This document shows positions 8,597 through 17,259 of a stretch of 64,000 nt of DNA, one piece after another. The stretch covers positions 1 to 64,000 of the forward strand of contig NZ_AQHR01000056.1 of NCBI RefSeq assembly GCF_000390185.1. The letters are read 5' to 3'. The DNA is from Lunatimonas lonarensis (lineage in GTDB: Bacteria; Bacteroidota; Bacteroidia; Cytophagales; Cyclobacteriaceae). Position 1 is the first letter of the stretch. Each line of letters opens with the position of its first letter. The notes beneath the pieces were generated by a model. It had not been told where the DNA came from and made no database searches. It was given only the letters and a program-made list of their open reading frames with translations. The position numbers and the translations under genes are program-made.

Positions 8597-10042
8597 TTAT
8601 CCTACACTTCCCTCTAGGGTAAGCGCCAATAATTTTTGAGCTTCCACGGCAAACTCCATGGGAAGTTGGTTCAATACTTCCTTGGCGTACCCGTTTACAA
8701 TCAGTGCAACGGCATCCTCCGTAGCTATCCCTCGTTGATTGCAATAAAATATCTGATCTTCGCCAATCTTGGAAGTAGTGGCCTCATGCTCAACTTTGGC
8801 ACTGGAATTGGCAATATCAATGTATGGAAAGGTATGGGCACCGCAATGGGATCCCATCAACAGGGAGTCACACTGGGAAAAATTCCTTGCATTTACCGCA
8901 CGTTTCATCACTTGTACCTGTCCACGGTAGGAGTTTTGGGAGTGACCTGCAGAGATGCCCTTGGATACGATCCTGGATCGGGTATTTTTGCCAATATGTA
9001 TCATTTTGGTTCCCGTGTCGGCTTGTTGGTAATTGTTGGTTACCGCTACGGAGTAAAATTCACCCACACTGTGATCCCCTTTTAGAATACATGAGGGATA
9101 CTTCCAGGTAACAGCTGACCCGGTTTCAACCTGTGTCCAAGAAATTTTGGAATGATCACCCGCACAGATACCACGTTTAGTGACAAAATTGTAAATACCT
9201 CCCTTGCCTTCTTTGTCGCCGGGATACCAGTTTTGCACGGTGGAATATTTTACTTCGGCATTTTTTTCAGCGTAGATCTCCACCACAGCTGCGTGTAGTT
9301 GGTTTTCGTCTCTTTGGGGCGCGGTACATCCTTCCAGATAGGAGACATACGAATCCTCTTCGGCTACGATAAGGGTACGCTCAAATTGACCGGTATTGGC
9401 GGCATTGATACGGAAATAGGTGGAAAGTTCCATAGGACATCGAACGCCCTTTGGGATGTAACAGAATGACCCGTCGGAAAAGACAGCAGAATTAAGGGCT
9501 GCGTAGTAATTATCGGTGATGGGAACTACCGACCCTAGGTATTTTTTCACCAGTTCAGGATGTTCCTGAACGGCCTCGCTAAATGAACAGAAAACAATTC
9601 CTAGCTTGGACAGCGTATCTTTGAATGTGGTGCCTACGGAAACCGAATCCAGTACGGCGTCTACGGCAATTCCCTGAAGTCGCTTCTGTTCGTTTAGGGA
9701 AATGCCCAATCGCTCATATATCTTCAATAATTCGGGATCTATCTCATCGAGTGACTTGGCTTTTTTTGCCTGCTTTGGAGCGGAATAATATTTCAGTTTT
9801 TGTAAGTCAACCTTAGGATAATCTACGTTCGCCCAGGAAGGCTCCGTCATCGTCTCCCAATGTCTAAAAGCTTTCAGCCTCCAATCGAGCAACCACTGAG
9901 GCTCTTCTTTCTTTGCAGAAATCCAACGGATAATGTCTTCATTCAGCCCTACAGGAGCCTCGTCGGCTTCGTAGTTGACGGACCAGCCGTGCTCGTATTC
10001 TTTCGAGGTGAATTCTTCTAATATTTCGTTATCTTTAGCCAT
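8597..10042 (-). CDS. sufB: SufB Fe-S scaffold subunit
   Basis: SufB is the main scaffold on which the nascent Fe-S cluster forms. The 481-residue protein is full length and closely matches the family, including [15 protein letters not shown], the [16 protein letters not shown] segment with its conserved Cys, and the C-terminal YCNQRGI and [14 protein letters not shown] region. It is the first gene of a seven-gene operon (B, C, D, S, E, T, bacilliredoxin). The 220 bases upstream contain a promoter and a perfect palindromic operator that recurs upstream of the heme uptake operon, so iron regulation is likely. Confidence 0.97.
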   Translation of the reverse strand: MAKDNEILEEFTSKEYEHGWSVNYEADEAPVGLNEDIIRWISAKKEEPQWLLDWRLKAFRHWETMTEPSWANVDYPKVDLQKLKYYSAPKQAKKAKSLDEIDPELLKIYERLGISLNEQKRLQGIAVDAVLDSVSVGTTFKDTLSKLGIVFCSFSEAVQEHPELVKKYLGSVVPITDNYYAALNSAVFSDGSFCYIPKGVRCPMELSTYFRINAANTGQFERTLIVAEEDSYVSYLEGCTAPQRDENQLHAAVVEIYAEKNAEVKYSTVQNWYPGDKEGKGGIYNFVTKRGICAGDHSKISWTQVETGSAVTWKYPSCILKGDHSVGEFYSVAVTNNYQQADTGTKMIHIGKNTRSRIVSKGISAGHSQNSYRGQVQVMKRAVNARNFSQCDSLLMGSHCGAHTFPYIDIANSSAKVEHEATTSKIGEDQIFYCNQRGIATEDAVALIVNGYAKEVLNQLPMEFAVEAQKLLALTLEGSVG

Positions 10043-10078
10043 TTGCTGAGTTATTTAGACTAATTATATTCAACCGGA

Positions 10079-10086
10079 CAAATATA
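10079..10086 (-). promoter_or_regulatory. Possible proximal -7 promoter element of the suf operon
   Basis: Read on the minus strand the sequence is TATATTTG, an exact TAnnTTTG match, about 40 bases upstream of the sufB start. No good -33 element was found at the right distance. It may be a second, operator-independent promoter. Confidence 0.35.
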
Positions 10087-10249
10087 CAACGAATATCTAA
10101 TTTATATTGTTCATTGTACGGCTTATTTAGCTCAACAAAATGATTTTTCGTTAACTAATATACTGAATTACATTGGTTTATAATTTTCGATGCCTATGTG
10201 AAGGTGATATCTGTCTATTTGAAAAGGATAAATAAAACAATAAATAACG

Positions 10250-10258
10250 CAAAATGTA
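10250..10258 (-). promoter_or_regulatory. Possible distal -7 promoter element of the suf operon next to the palindromic operator
   Basis: On the minus strand the sequence TACATTTTG resembles TAnnTTTG with one extra T. The 23-bp palindrome at 10261-10283 begins two bases upstream and would cover the spacer and -33 region. The hmuT promoter has the same arrangement. Confidence 0.4.
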
Positions 10259-10260
10259 AT

Positions 10261-10283
10261 TTATTTAGATTTAATCTAAATAA
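10261..10283. promoter_or_regulatory. Perfect 23-bp palindromic operator, candidate Fur box
   Basis: Two 11-base arms, TTATTTAGATT and AATCTAAATAA, are exact reverse complements around a single central T. A 20/23 match is found at 46697-46719 upstream of hmuT. The shared position next to -7-like elements in front of an Fe-S assembly operon and a heme uptake operon points to a metal-dependent repressor. Fur is the most likely, but IscR-like or other regulators are not excluded. The site is also only 17 bases downstream of the lrp stop codon, so it is not placed to control lrp. Confidence 0.7.
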
Positions 10284-10299
10284 TTAACTTTAGGATGGT

Positions 10300-10773
10300 T
10301 TAGGTCGACGGATCAAATAGCTGAATAGGACGGTTAATACTTTCCTCCAAAACAATCAGCGTTTCCGTACGGTCTATCCCTTCCACTTGCTGAATCTTGT
10401 TGAGGACGTCCCGAAGGTGGTTGGTGTCTTTGCAGATGATCTTGGCAAATATGCTGTAGTTACCGGTGGTGTAGTAAGCGTGTATAACCTCGGCTATTTC
10501 TTTGAGTCGTTCGATTACGTTGTCATAGAGGGAGCTTTTTTCCAAGTAAATGCCCAAAAAAGCCGAGATATCATAACCCAATTTGGAAAAGTCTATGTTT
10601 AAGGTGGCACTTTTTACAATGCCCATGTCTTCCAATTTCCTCATTCTGACGTGTACGGTTCCGGAAGAAACAAAAACCTTTTTTGCGATTTCAGTATACG
10701 GTGTTTTCGCATCTTCATTGAGTAATGAGATGATTTTTAGGTCTATATTGTCAATGTCTAAAATTTTATCCAT
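10300..10773 (-). CDS. Lrp/AsnC family transcriptional regulator
   Basis: This is a 157-residue DNA-binding regulator with an N-terminal winged helix-turn-helix (residues about 5-60, including IDLKIISLLNEDAKTPYTEIAKKV) and a C-terminal RAM/AsnC ligand-binding domain (about 70-145). Family members respond to amino acids and form octamers or hexadecamers. It lies upstream of the suf operon on the same strand, but the operator and promoter between them suggest separate transcription. No target can be named from the sequence. Confidence 0.93.
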   Translation of the reverse strand: MDKILDIDNIDLKIISLLNEDAKTPYTEIAKKVFVSSGTVHVRMRKLEDMGIVKSATLNIDFSKLGYDISAFLGIYLEKSSLYDNVIERLKEIAEVIHAYYTTGNYSIFAKIICKDTNHLRDVLNKIQQVEGIDRTETLIVLEESINRPIQLFDPST

Positions 10774-11170
10774 TTTTTTGAGGGTTCTTTGTCGGTTTCA
10801 AAATAAAGATGCGGTTAAATTACTGATTTGTCAAAATAAACGCAATCTTTTTTTCTATCGCTAATACTTTAGGTAAAATTTTCTGAATTTTTGATTCTGG
10901 GTTCCTGTTATTTTTGGGTTTTATGAATGCTCGAGTTTCAACCTATTTTTCGAAAAATTCAGAATGTTCCCCTTTTTTTCCGAGCAATCTTTGAGAGCTA
11001 CCGCTGGTGGAAGATCCCGCGATTAAAGTGGTTTTGAATCCGGATTTTCGTAGATTTTTGGTCTTTTAACCTGAGGATGTGAGCCAAGTAGTTCGATTTT
11101 TTTGAGGTTACGTATCGCTTTATTATATTGTAGTGCGAATAATCCGAAATTTACCTATACGATAATTACC
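10774..11170. other. Divergent intergenic region between lrp and the PSCyt1 gene
   Basis: These 397 bases are AT-rich and hold the promoters of the divergent lrp and PSCyt1/DUF1549 genes. The right-hand promoter is well defined at 11101-11130. For lrp only weak -7-like sequences were seen (for example TTATTTTG on the minus strand near 10834). No additional gene was recognised. Confidence 0.5.
11101..11130 (+). promoter_or_regulatory. Bacteroidota-type promoter of the PSCyt1/DUF1549 gene
   Basis: A TTTG -33 element at 11101-11104 is followed by exactly 19 bases and then TATATTG, close to the TAnnTTTG -7 consensus. Transcription would begin near 11137. An upstream in-frame ATG at 11102 falls inside the promoter, which supports 11171 as the real start of the gene. 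Confidence 0.55.
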
Positions 11171-13519
11171 ATGCCATTCTCGCCGTGCTTTCGACCTTTG
11201 GGACGAAGTTTATTTGTTTACCTCTTTACTGCTGTTTTTGGTTTCATAAACTTCGCCTGTGACAACCCACAGAGAGACGTCAGTTTGTCTGGTGACGGCG
11301 TGCTAAGTTACAATTTCCACGTAAGGCCCATTCTTTCTGACAAGTGTTTTGCCTGTCACGGGCCGGATTCTAAGAAACGGGAGGCAGGCTTGAGGTTGGA
11401 TACGCCGGAAGGTGCCTATGCAGCACTTAAAGATAGACCTTCCGCACATGCAATCGTGCCCGGAAAGCCCGCAAGTTCTGAGGCGATAGCGAGGATTTTT
11501 TCTTCTGATCCCGGTGAATTGATGCCTCCGCCCGAGTCCAATCTTTCGCTGACCGAATCTGAGAAGGACTTGTTGCTTCGCTGGGTAAAACAAGGGGCTG
11601 CCTACGAGCCTCACTGGGCGTTCGTAGTGCCCCAAAAAGCAGATGTACCCGTAGATCGAAAAGACCAGTGGTCGAGGAATGAGATTGACCGGTTTCTATG
11701 GAGAAGCATGAAGCATCAAGGCCTCAAACCAAACGAGCAGGCAGAAATTCCTTTTTTACTGAAGCGTGTGGCACTGGATCTGACCGGATTGCCACTATCA
11801 AGTGACGCACTTATTAAGTACACCGGTATGTCTGTGGATCAGGCGATGGATCAGCTGGTCGATTCCTTGCTCATGACCCCTGCTTTTGCAGAGCGGATGG
11901 CGGGTTTTTGGTTGGATGTTTCCAGGTATTCCGATTCCTTCGGGTACCAGAACGATAATTATAGAACCCAATGGCCTTACCGGGATTGGGTTATACATGC
12001 CTTTCGCAAAAATATGCCATACGATGAGTTTATCACTTGGCAATTGGCAGGTGACCTGCTGCCTAATCCCACCAAGGAACATATTTTAGCGACTGGATTT
12101 AACCGTAACCATAAGTACACCGAGGAAGAAGGCGTGATAGATGAGGAGTATCGGGTAGAGTATGTGGTGGATAAGACCAACACCTTTTCGAAGGCCATAC
12201 TTGGCCTTACGATGGAATGTGCGCAATGCCATGACCACAAATACGATCCTGTTTCCCAAGAGGATTACTTTAGCCTGTACGCGTTTTTCAACAACACTCC
12301 TGAAAAAGGGTTCGAAGGCGGAGCTGGCTCCGCAGTGCGGTCCAAAACCCCACTAATGACCATTGAACCAAAGGATTTGGAAGGTATCTTAAGCTTCATC
12401 AATCATAAAGACACCACATCGGTTGTGGTTTCTGTAATGGAAGAGTTTCGGGATACCCTGCGAACCACCTACGTGCTTGCCCGAGGTGCCTACGATGCAC
12501 CTACCGATCAGGTAGTTACGCCCAGAACCCCGACTTCGGTGTTGGCATTTGATGAAAACCGCTTCAAAACCAACCGCTTGGGGCTGGCCGAATGGACCTT
12601 TTCGGAGGAAAACCCTCTGACAGCCCGTGTGTTTGTCAATTTGATCTGGCAGGAGCTTTTTGGGAAGGGGATTGTGGCTTCCTCCGGGGATTTTGGTCTG
12701 CAGGGTGACCTCCCTTCGCATCCCGAGCTGCTAGACTGGCTGGCAGTGGATTTTAGGGAAAACGGATGGGATATCCGTTACCTCCTAAAAAAGATCATGC
12801 AATCGGCTGCCTACAGACAATCCGGAAAGGTATCTAAGGAATTACTGGAGAAAGATCCGGACAACGTATATCTGGCCAGGTTTCCACGCCTGCGACTTCC
12901 CGCCGAACATATACGGGATTTTGTGCTCGAAAGCAGTGGTTTGCTCGTACATGAGCTGGGAGGTCCAAGCGTAAAGCCCTATCAGCCGGAAGGGCTTTGG
13001 GAGGCCTCCTCCTCAGGCAGGGGTGAACTGGCCGTTTACCGTATGGATTCTGGTGATAAGCTGTATAGGCGGGGAATGTACACTTTTATTAAATTGACCT
13101 TACCTCCACCCGCCCTCCTGATTTTTGACGGTAGCAACCGCGATTTATGTCAAATCAAGCGAAACAGGACAAACACGCCATTACAGGCCTTGGCCTTAAT
13201 GAATGACCCTATGGTATTGGAAGCGGCCCGTGTATTGGGAGCCAGGCTCGCGAAAGCCCACTCCTCACCGGAAAATGCCATTCAGGAAGCCTATCGGCGT
13301 ATTTTGGGCAGAGAGCCGAAGCAGCAGGAGCGGCAACTTATGCTTGACTTCTTCCATGATGAATATGACCGCTTCCAAGAGGATCCACAGCGGGCTGAAC
13401 GGATAGTCCGAGTAGGCAAGTTTCCTCTTGAGCCATCAAACGATCCGTTGGCAGATGCGGCTATGATGCAGGTCATCGTCGCGATTTATAATTTGGAAGA
13501 GGCCACCACCAAGACCTAA
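11171..13519 (+). CDS. Planctomycete-type cytochrome lipoprotein with PSCyt1, DUF1549 and DUF1553 domains
   Basis: This is a 782-residue secreted protein of unknown function. The start at 11171 gives a lipoprotein signal ending in NFAC (Cys30); the longer frame from 11102 would begin inside the promoter. Domains in order are PSCyt1, with heme-binding CFACH at 59-63; DUF1549 (PSCyt2), about 150-370, with a second CxxCH (CAQCH) near residue 350; and DUF1553 (PSD1), about 480-760, with the typical [10 protein letters not shown] and NTPLQALALMNDP segments. It lacks the CBM6-like insert of its paralogue at 56113 and has no DUF1501 gene beside it. It stands alone, convergent with the xylanase gene. 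A redox role is inferred from the two CxxCH motifs; the substrate is unknown. Confidence 0.88.
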   Translation: MPFSPCFRPLGRSLFVYLFTAVFGFINFACDNPQRDVSLSGDGVLSYNFHVRPILSDKCFACHGPDSKKREAGLRLDTPEGAYAALKDRPSAHAIVPGKPASSEAIARIFSSDPGELMPPPESNLSLTESEKDLLLRWVKQGAAYEPHWAFVVPQKADVPVDRKDQWSRNEIDRFLWRSMKHQGLKPNEQAEIPFLLKRVALDLTGLPLSSDALIKYTGMSVDQAMDQLVDSLLMTPAFAERMAGFWLDVSRYSDSFGYQNDNYRTQWPYRDWVIHAFRKNMPYDEFITWQLAGDLLPNPTKEHILATGFNRNHKYTEEEGVIDEEYRVEYVVDKTNTFSKAILGLTMECAQCHDHKYDPVSQEDYFSLYAFFNNTPEKGFEGGAGSAVRSKTPLMTIEPKDLEGILSFINHKDTTSVVVSVMEEFRDTLRTTYVLARGAYDAPTDQVVTPRTPTSVLAFDENRFKTNRLGLAEWTFSEENPLTARVFVNLIWQELFGKGIVASSGDFGLQGDLPSHPELLDWLAVDFRENGWDIRYLLKKIMQSAAYRQSGKVSKELLEKDPDNVYLARFPRLRLPAEHIRDFVLESSGLLVHELGGPSVKPYQPEGLWEASSSGRGELAVYRMDSGDKLYRRGMYTFIKLTLPPPALLIFDGSNRDLCQIKRNRTNTPLQALALMNDPMVLEAARVLGARLAKAHSSPENAIQEAYRRILGREPKQQERQLMLDFFHDEYDRFQEDPQRAERIVRVGKFPLEPSNDPLADAAMMQVIVAIYNLEEATTKT

Positions 13520-13640
13520 TAGCCTGTTAACAGGTATATTGGGGTCAGATTGTCGTCCAATCAGCGCATCTAGACCAACGCTCCATTCTCGTTTGAATCC
13601 ATTGCCATGTTGGCAGGAAGTTGGAAAGAAGACTTGTTTA

Positions 13641-14777
13641 TTAGAGGTTGGGAAGATGATAGATACGCTGTAGTATATCCTCTTTGGGGTTTCCTTCCCG
13701 GTCGAAAAGCAGTGGATAATTGGTTCTCCGTCGAATAGGCCAGTTGTTTAACCAGCTGTTGGCGTCGGTTACCCCCCAGAACGTGACCCGGTGGATTTTG
13801 TCCCGCTCTTCGTAAAAAACCCGAAATATATCCACGTAGCGGTCTGCCAGTTGTTGGTGCACTTCTGCCGGCAAGCCCTCTGGGTAGGGGTTGTATTTTT
13901 TGTCCTCGTCAAAGCGCACATCAATATCCGCACCTGGTCTGTCTTGTGGCCGGGGAAGAACCTCGACGTCAAGTTCTGTGACCATCACCTTGAAGCCTGC
14001 GTCGTGGATGGCGTGAATGGATGCCCGGATCTGTTCCACATCAGGTACGGCCAGGCTATAGTGTCCCTGCATACCTATTCCATCTACCCGAACGCCCTTG
14101 CTCCGCAACTCCTGACAAAGTCTGATAGCCGCGTCCCGTTTTTCCGGTTTCCACAGATTATAATCATTATAATAGAGTTCGGCGTTTGGATCTGCCTTTT
14201 CTGCTGCTTGAAATGCCAAATGGATGTAATCTGTACCCGCGAGGTTAAACCAATCAGACTGCCGGTAGCTGCCATCTTCATTGATCGCTTCATTGAGTAC
14301 GTCCCAAGCATGAACCCGTCCGGCGTAACGGCCCACTACCTGTTCAATATGACGCATCATTTTTTGGAGGAGTGCATCTTTGGATATAAGTTGGCCTTCG
14401 GATCCTTCAAAGACAGAACGGGGTATCTGCTGATGCCATACCAGTGTGTGCCCCACGATGAAAGCATTTAGTTCCTCTCCTAAGGCAACAAACGCATCGG
14501 CAGGCTCCCAGTTAAATTTCTCGTCCTCTGGGTGGATATGTACCCATTTCATGTGGTTTTCGGCGGTGATCGTATTAAAGTGCTGCCGTATGATTGGTAG
14601 CGCAATGCTGTCACGTTTTTCAATCTGTCTCAAATTTAGGGCTGTGCCGACCAGAAAGTCATCCCTGAACACGTCTTTCAAAGATTCATGGTCTGGTGTC
14701 TTTGGAGCATTGCAGGCGAAGGCAATCAGGAGTAGGAGATAGGAAAAACAACTGGAAACTATAGGTTTGATGAGCAT
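13641..14777 (-). CDS. GH10 endo-1,4-beta-xylanase, lipoprotein
   Basis: This glycoside hydrolase of family 10 cuts internal beta-1,4 bonds in xylan. The 378-residue protein begins with a lipoprotein signal ending in AFAC (Cys22), so it is probably surface or periplasmically anchored. The single GH10 barrel spans about 35-370. It includes HTLVWHQQ (110-117), the acid/base Glu163 in DVLNEAI and the nucleophile Glu269 in VMVTELDV. It has no carbohydrate-binding module. It follows the lacI-family gene by 11 bases and is presumably co-transcribed and self-regulated with it. Mannonate dehydratase in the same neighbourhood suggests glucuronoxylan as the substrate. Confidence 0.95.
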   Translation of the reverse strand: MLIKPIVSSCFSYLLLLIAFACNAPKTPDHESLKDVFRDDFLVGTALNLRQIEKRDSIALPIIRQHFNTITAENHMKWVHIHPEDEKFNWEPADAFVALGEELNAFIVGHTLVWHQQIPRSVFEGSEGQLISKDALLQKMMRHIEQVVGRYAGRVHAWDVLNEAINEDGSYRQSDWFNLAGTDYIHLAFQAAEKADPNAELYYNDYNLWKPEKRDAAIRLCQELRSKGVRVDGIGMQGHYSLAVPDVEQIRASIHAIHDAGFKVMVTELDVEVLPRPQDRPGADIDVRFDEDKKYNPYPEGLPAEVHQQLADRYVDIFRVFYEERDKIHRVTFWGVTDANSWLNNWPIRRRTNYPLLFDREGNPKEDILQRIYHLPNL

Positions 14778-14788
14778 AGTTTTTATGG

Positions 14789-15814
14789 TTATTGGCGTTT
14801 TGAGGATTCCCGTACGATTAGCTGCGATTCGAGTACCGTCATTTTCGGTGGATTTTGGTCGGTGCCAATCGATGGCTTCAAGCGGGAGAAGAGGAGCTCC
14901 ATGGCAGTTTGTCCCATCTGGAAGCCCGGATAGCTGATGGTGGTTAGGTTCGGTTCTACCATGCGGGAAATCATGTCGTTATTGAAACCTACCAATGCGA
15001 TATCATCCGGAACGCGGATTTGACGTTGCTTGAGTGCAGCGAGACAGGCAGAAGCACAGTTGTCATTTGAGACCAGCAGTCCATCGGGCATGGGTTTCAT
15101 TTTGATCAGTTGGGATACCACCTTTTCCCCTGCTTCTTCACTCAAATCGGAAACAATAATGTCTGAACGCCTTAGAGGTATCCCGTTTTCTGTCAATGCT
15201 CTGCGATATCCCGCAAGGCGGTCAGCATATACATTGATTTCCAGCCTTCCAAGTACATGCACAATCCGTTTGCATCCCTGCTCGATAAGGTGAGAGGTTG
15301 CTTGATGGGTTGCTGCGACATTGTCAATGACTACGCCGGATATTTCTGGTTGCTTTGGCACCCTGTCAAAAAAAACAAGAGGGATTTCCTTTTTTAAAAA
15401 GGGGCGAAAATGCTCTATCTGCTCGGTATTGCCGGCCAGTGACACGATCAGTCCATCTACACGGCTGTTGAACATGGTCTTGGCGTTGGCCACTTCCTTG
15501 TCCATGGATTCCAGTGACTGGCTAATGACCAGGTTATAGCCGGCTTCATTGGCAACCTTCTCCATGCCCGAAAGCGCGGAAGACTGAAAGGGACTGTTTA
15601 GCCTGGGGACAATCACGCCGATGGTGTGCGTGTTTTTTCGTCGAAGGTTGGTGGCAAAGATATTGGATTGGTAGCCGAGTTTCTGAGCTGAGTCAAATAT
15701 TCTTTTTTTCGTCTTTTCTTTTACCCGGGGATGGTTGCTTAACGCCCGGCTTACCGTTGTGGGAGAGACGCCGATATCTTCCGCTATGTCATAAATAGTA
15801 ATATCTTTTTTCAT
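14789..15814 (-). CDS. LacI-family transcriptional regulator
   Basis: This is a 341-residue repressor or activator with an N-terminal LacI helix-turn-helix (residues about 5-25, YDIAEDIGVSPTTVSRALS) and a periplasmic-binding-protein-like sugar-sensing domain (about 60-335). It is the first gene of a two-gene operon with the GH10 xylanase. A LacI-type operator lies 55 bases upstream, and a near-identical one stands before the SusC gene at 33906. The regulated set therefore probably covers xylanase, the DUF6807-ThuA-oxidoreductase genes and a SusC/SusD importer. The ligand is likely a xylan- or uronate-derived sugar, by context only. Confidence 0.94.
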   Translation of the reverse strand: MKKDITIYDIAEDIGVSPTTVSRALSNHPRVKEKTKKRIFDSAQKLGYQSNIFATNLRRKNTHTIGVIVPRLNSPFQSSALSGMEKVANEAGYNLVISQSLESMDKEVANAKTMFNSRVDGLIVSLAGNTEQIEHFRPFLKKEIPLVFFDRVPKQPEISGVVIDNVAATHQATSHLIEQGCKRIVHVLGRLEINVYADRLAGYRRALTENGIPLRRSDIIVSDLSEEAGEKVVSQLIKMKPMPDGLLVSNDNCASACLAALKQRQIRVPDDIALVGFNNDMISRMVEPNLTTISYPGFQMGQTAMELLFSRLKPSIGTDQNPPKMTVLESQLIVRESSKRQ

Positions 15815-15869
15815 CGATTTGACTAGTATCCGAACTTTAAAACAGAAATATAGGCAATGAATCTTTGGA

Positions 15870-15885
15870 ATGAAACCGATTGCAT
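15870..15885. promoter_or_regulatory. LacI-type operator between lacI and the DUF6807 gene
   Basis: The sequence ATGAAACCGATTGCAT has the central CG and flanking AA/TT symmetry of LacI-family operators. The copy at 34057-34072 differs at two positions. It lies between a TTTG (15864-15867) and a TAATTTTT (15885-15892) on the plus strand, where a bound repressor would block the DUF6807 promoter. It also lies 55 bases from the lacI start, allowing autoregulation. Confidence 0.65.
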
Positions 15886-15968
15886 AATTTTTTTAAATTA
15901 TATTGTATCGAAGCAAATATATCTCTATGTTTACGTTCGTTATAATTTACCGTGTTAAATATCCCAAA

Positions 15969-17219
15969 ATGATTCGAACTTTGCTTTCCGGAGTTTTTTG
16001 TAGCCTGGTTTTGCTTTCCAGTCACGGGCTTTTTGCCCAGCGGATTGCCACGTTGTCTTATGAGTTGGATGAGGATCCGGTTTTTGCCTTTCCGCTATCG
16101 GTAAATTTGGATGGGATCACGCATTTGGCCGATTCTCTAATCGAGTTGGTGGAAATCAACGCTGGCGTACCATCATCTATTGCCTATCAGATTCACGAGG
16201 ATTCCGGGCGAACCCTCCATTGGATGGTGGCACCTGGTGGGGGAACTAAACGAACCTTTGAGATTCGGCACCGCAGGGGTGAAGCAGTGGCCAGTTCCCT
16301 TCAGGTGGCGATGGATGACCGGGCGATTTACGTGCGCTCCAGGGGAAGGGACCTGTGGCAATACAACCATGCCGTGAATTACCCGCCCGAAGGGGTGGAT
16401 CCTGCCTACGCAAGGAGTGGTTTTGTGCATCCCATGTGGTCGCCCACTGGCAAAGCCCTGACAAGGATTCAACCTCCCGACCATTATCACCATTACGGAC
16501 TTTGGAATCCGTGGACACGGGCGGAGTTCCGTGGACAGACAATAGATTTCTGGAATTTGGCAGATCGGCAGGGAACCGTCCGCTTCGCCAACACCATTGC
16601 TAGGCTTCAGGGGCCGGTTTTTGCGGGCTATCAGGTATTGCATGAGCATGTGGTGCTAAAGGATCAGCCAGAGCCTGTAGTTGCCATGGTTGAGAAGCAG
16701 GGGACGCGTATTTTCGCAATGGATACCAATTCCGACCTATATCTGGCGGATATCTCCATTTCCCTCAATTCGGCAACTGATGATCCTGTCGTTTTGAAAG
16801 AGTATCGTTACGGTAGTTTGGGATGGAGGACGACCGAAAAGTGGGACCGATATAACAGCGAGGTCATCACTTCCGAAGGAAAAAGCAGGAAAGACGCAGA
16901 TGGAACACTCGCTACCTGGTGTATTGTCCAAGGGGAGATTGATGACGATTATGCCTCGGTGATCATGATGTCTTCACCTACCAATTATAACCACCCGGAG
17001 CCTTTGCGGATATGGCCTGAAAATCAGTATGACAGAGGCGATATGTATGCCAATTTTGCTCCCACAAAAAATATGGACTGGATTATCGCGCCGGGCAAGG
17101 CATACGAATTGAATTACCGGTTTCTCGTTTCTTCCAAAAAGCTTTCCGCAGAGCAGGCCGAGAAGGCATGGCGGAATTTCGCCTATCCTCCCAAACCCAC
17201 CATTCAGATCCATCCTTAA
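15969..17219 (+). CDS. Secreted DUF6807 (PmoA-like) family protein
   Basis: This 416-residue exported protein is of unknown function. The start at 15969 gives a clean signal peptide (MIRTLLSGVFCSLVLLSSHGLFA, cut before or after the following Gln); the longer frame from 15903 adds a poor leader and overlaps promoter-like sequence. The body matches the family often mislabelled methane oxygenase PmoA, now DUF6807, common in Bacteroidota and Planctomycetota polysaccharide loci. Characteristic segments are HPMWSPTGKALTRIQPPDHYHHYGLWNPW (about 158-186) and the C-terminal NYNHPEPLRIWPENQYDRGDM. The His-rich PPDHYHHYG could bind metal or substrate. It is followed by ThuA and Gfo/Idh/MocA genes on the same strand. 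Confidence 0.82.
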   Translation: MIRTLLSGVFCSLVLLSSHGLFAQRIATLSYELDEDPVFAFPLSVNLDGITHLADSLIELVEINAGVPSSIAYQIHEDSGRTLHWMVAPGGGTKRTFEIRHRRGEAVASSLQVAMDDRAIYVRSRGRDLWQYNHAVNYPPEGVDPAYARSGFVHPMWSPTGKALTRIQPPDHYHHYGLWNPWTRAEFRGQTIDFWNLADRQGTVRFANTIARLQGPVFAGYQVLHEHVVLKDQPEPVVAMVEKQGTRIFAMDTNSDLYLADISISLNSATDDPVVLKEYRYGSLGWRTTEKWDRYNSEVITSEGKSRKDADGTLATWCIVQGEIDDDYASVIMMSSPTNYNHPEPLRIWPENQYDRGDMYANFAPTKNMDWIIAPGKAYELNYRFLVSSKKLSAEQAEKAWRNFAYPPKPTIQIHP

Positions 17220-17259
17220 AAAACCGACTAGTTACATCTAACGTTGTTATCGCGTCTTT

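Noticed and set aside
13523-13534. 12-bp palindrome CCTGTTAACAGG between convergent genes
   Set aside because: It has no T-run and is too short to call a terminator; a regulatory site there would have no downstream start to control.
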